Below the pieces are notes generated by a model, which worked only from the letters and a program-made list of their open reading frames with translations, was not told where the DNA came from and did no database searches. 64,000 nucleotides of DNA from Gemmatimonadaceae bacterium (GTDB lineage: Bacteria > Gemmatimonadota > Gemmatimonadetes > Gemmatimonadales > Gemmatimonadaceae), in contig JBBJNV010000009.1 in the NCBI GenBank assembly GCA_037721215.1, positions 62,001 to 126,000 on the forward strand. Reading direction: 5' to 3'. Shown piece by piece: positions 62,643-64,000 of this stretch. A program made the position numbers and the translations under genes. Position 1 is the first letter of the stretch, and the number at the start of each line of letters is the position of its first letter.

Positions 62643-63275
62643 CTAGCGCTCAGGATTTCGATTCGTGAGTGCGAACGTTAGCGCTTCGAGTTCCATCGCC
62701 ATGTTCATGGTGCGAAGCGTAACGTCTGCTGGCACCGTTAGCTGAACGGGGGCGAAGCTGAGGATTGCCTTGATTCCCATAGCTGAAACGCGGTCGGCAA
62801 GCAATTGTGCATCGTCGGCCGGGACAGCCAGAACGGCGATCTGGAACTGCATCTGTGCGTTGTCCGACTCGAGTGCGGCAACATCACGTACCGACACCGC
62901 GCCCCAGCGACTTCCAATCTTGTCGCTATCAGTGTCGTAAACCCCGCTGACCATAAAGCCGCGCTCGACGAATCCAGCGTAACGCGCCAGTGCTGCGCCG
63001 ATTTTGCCAGCACCGATTATGCACACCCGCCATTGACGCCCCAGACCAAGGATCTCGCGAAGCCGGGACGAAAGCTCGGGTACCGAATACCCCAGACCGC
63101 GCTTTCCGAAAGATCCGAAAAACGACAGGTCTTTTCGCACCTGGGCCGAGGTCGTGCCTCCCAACCTGGCCAGCTCCTCACTCGATGTCGTGAGCATGCC
63201 TTGTTGTTCGATCTCCTCAAGGAAGCTGAGATATACCGACAGCCGTCGGATCTTTGATTCTGCTATGCGTTTCAC
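62643..63275 (-). CDS. rex: Redox-sensing transcriptional repressor Rex
   Basis: A 210-residue repressor that leaves its operator when NADH rises. The N-terminal winged helix (KIRRLSVYLSFLEEIEQQGMLTTSSEELARLGGTTSAQVRKDLSFFGSFGKRGLGYSV) and the Rossmann domain with IIGAGKIGAALARYAGF are complete, and FVERGFMVSGVYDTDSDKIGSRWG follows the family. Starts at GTG 63275. A perfect Rex box lies 12-30 bp upstream of it, so it should control itself. Confidence 0.96.
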   Translation of the reverse strand: MKRIAESKIRRLSVYLSFLEEIEQQGMLTTSSEELARLGGTTSAQVRKDLSFFGSFGKRGLGYSVPELSSRLREILGLGRQWRVCIIGAGKIGAALARYAGFVERGFMVSGVYDTDSDKIGSRWGAVSVRDVAALESDNAQMQFQIAVLAVPADDAQLLADRVSAMGIKAILSFAPVQLTVPADVTLRTMNMAMELEALTFALTNRNPER

Positions 63276-63287
63276 GTATGGGCGGGC

Positions 63288-63305
63288 TTGTGAATTAGTT
63301 CACAA
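63288..63305. promoter_or_regulatory. Rex operator between rex and arcA
   Basis: TTGTGAATTAGTTCACAA is a perfect palindrome and matches the Rex consensus TTGTGAA-N4-TTCACAA at all fixed positions. It sits 13 bp before the rex start codon and 75 bp before the arcA start, so it can act on rex and perhaps on arcA. Confidence 0.9.
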
Positions 63306-63379
63306 GATAGAAGCTGGCCGACGGAGCGGCAACCGACTCACGGGCAAGCCGCGCCAGCAGGAGCTATGTTGATCGCTCA

Positions 63380-64000
63380 ATGGCTGTGCATGTGAGTTCC
63401 GAGATTGGACAGATGCGCGCGGTGCTCGTTCACCCGCCGGGGGCTGAGCTTCTGGCGGTGACCCCCGCAACCCGCGCCGATTATCTGTACGACGACATCA
63501 TGGATGTCTCACAGGCGCAACGCGAACACAAGCGTTTCGTTGCGATTCTGGAGCGGTTCACCGACGTCTACGAGGTGCGAGACCTCTTGGCGGAAGTCGT
63601 TGCCGACGACGCAACCAAACAGGCACTGATCCGGGATACGCTCGATATAATTCCGTCGGAGCCGCTGGCTCGAGAGCTCCAGGAGCTTGCTCCCGGGGAG
63701 TTCGTGCAAACATTAATCGAAGGGAAAGAGGAAACGCCGGGCCAGCTCACGCGAGCGCTCAACGAAACCGGCTACATGCTGCCGCCGCTACCGAATCTTT
63801 TTTTCACGCGCGATGTCGCGATGGGAATCAACGACCACGTCATGATCGGGTCGATGCGGTACGGCGTGCGATGGACGGAAGAGCTGATCATGAAAGCGAT
63901 CTTTCAATACCACCCGCTCGCCGCCAACCGCGGCATCCTGTACGACGGATCGCGGGAACACCGTATGAATTACACCCTCGAGGGCGGTGACGTGCATCCT
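63380..64000 (+). CDS. arcA: Arginine deiminase (C-terminus cut off)
   Basis: Hydrolyses arginine to citrulline and ammonia, the first step of a pathway that yields ATP without oxygen. 207 residues are visible from ATG 63380 and the frame runs off the window. MRAVLVHPPGAEL at the start, DDIMDVSQAQREHKRF, LPPLPNLFFTRDVAMGI with the conserved Phe-Thr-Arg-Asp, and the final LEGGDVHP, where the Glu-Gly-Gly-Asp supplies substrate contacts, are all diagnostic. CAGGAG at 63358-63363 is 16 bases away, rather far. A nine-codon frame (63366-63395) overlaps the start; significance unclear. Rex control is likely (inference). Confidence 0.92.
   Translation, partial: MAVHVSSEIGQMRAVLVHPPGAELLAVTPATRADYLYDDIMDVSQAQREHKRFVAILERFTDVYEVRDLLAEVVADDATKQALIRDTLDIIPSEPLARELQELAPGEFVQTLIEGKEETPGQLTRALNETGYMLPPLPNLFFTRDVAMGINDHVMIGSMRYGVRWTEELIMKAIFQYHPLAANRGILYDGSREHRMNYTLEGGDVHP

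Noticed and set aside
63366-63395. Nine-codon frame ahead of arcA as a leader peptide
   Set aside because: It has no run of arginine codons and no attenuator hairpin, so there is no evidence for attenuation.

Overview
The window is GC-rich (roughly 60% by eye) chromosomal DNA from a diderm (Gram-negative-type) bacterium. Outer-membrane machinery shows this: a Wza-type export channel, three Wzi-like barrel proteins, a DUF2279 protein and an Mla lipid transporter. The style of the operons, the frequent TTG/GTG starts and the gene mix (HrcA, Rex, RsbU/V/W, S21-YqeY-MutS2-DnaG) fit a non-proteobacterial lineage. Gemmatimonadota is my best guess, from general impression and not from any search.

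Region 1 (1-36,865) is a large Wzx/Wzy-type surface polysaccharide locus. From the divergent promoter region at 12,268-12,651 a minus-strand operon runs leftward: flippase, rfbA, rfbC, rfbD, rfbB (complete dTDP-L-rhamnose pathway), a Wzy-like polymerase and a Wzz-like protein. After a 283-bp gap it continues with an aminotransferase, a GT4, a methyltransferase, a GT2 and a second aminotransferase cut by the window edge. A plus-strand operon runs rightward: polyprenyl-phosphate sugar-1-phosphate transferase (chain initiation), a sugar-nucleotide SDR, a GT4 and a GT9. One minus-strand GT4 follows. A second plus-strand block (19,058-25,162) holds another flippase, another GT9, a methyltransferase, a lipase-fold protein that lacks its catalytic serine and histidine, and a Wzi protein. 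A minus-strand block (25,196-36,865) holds a second Wzi, a protein that fuses a Wzz domain to an O-antigen-ligase/polymerase domain, a stand-alone Wzz paralogue, a six-SLBB Wza, two tRNAs, a methyltransferase, a third Wzi-like barrel and a DUF2279 protein. No tyrosine autokinase (Wzc kinase domain) or phosphatase partner is present here.

Region 2 (36,921-42,582) has a PfkB-family heptose-7-phosphate kinase facing a divergent mlaE-mlaF-mlaD lipid-transport operon, then an asparaginase and a carboxymuconolactone-decarboxylase-like protein.

Region 3 (42,631-62,576) is a dense plus-strand housekeeping run: obgE, dprA, hemW, hrcA, dnaJ, prmA, rsmE, a HIT protein, rpsU, yqeY, then (after an intrinsic terminator) mutS2, dnaG, a zinc-ribbon coiled-coil protein, recJ, rsmD, coaD, pta, an RsbV/RsbW/RsbU-like partner-switching module, and rsmA. 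Many junctions are 1-4 bp start/stop overlaps (ATGA, GTGA, TTGA), which suggests translational coupling.

Region 4 (62,643-64,000) has rex (minus) facing an arginine deiminase gene (plus, cut by the window edge). A perfect 18-bp Rex operator lies between them, next to the rex start.

I see no insertion sequence, prophage, CRISPR array or rRNA. The most noteworthy items are the Wzz-ligase fusion, the inactivated lipase, the number of Wzi-type proteins, and the Rex operator shared by rex and arcA.
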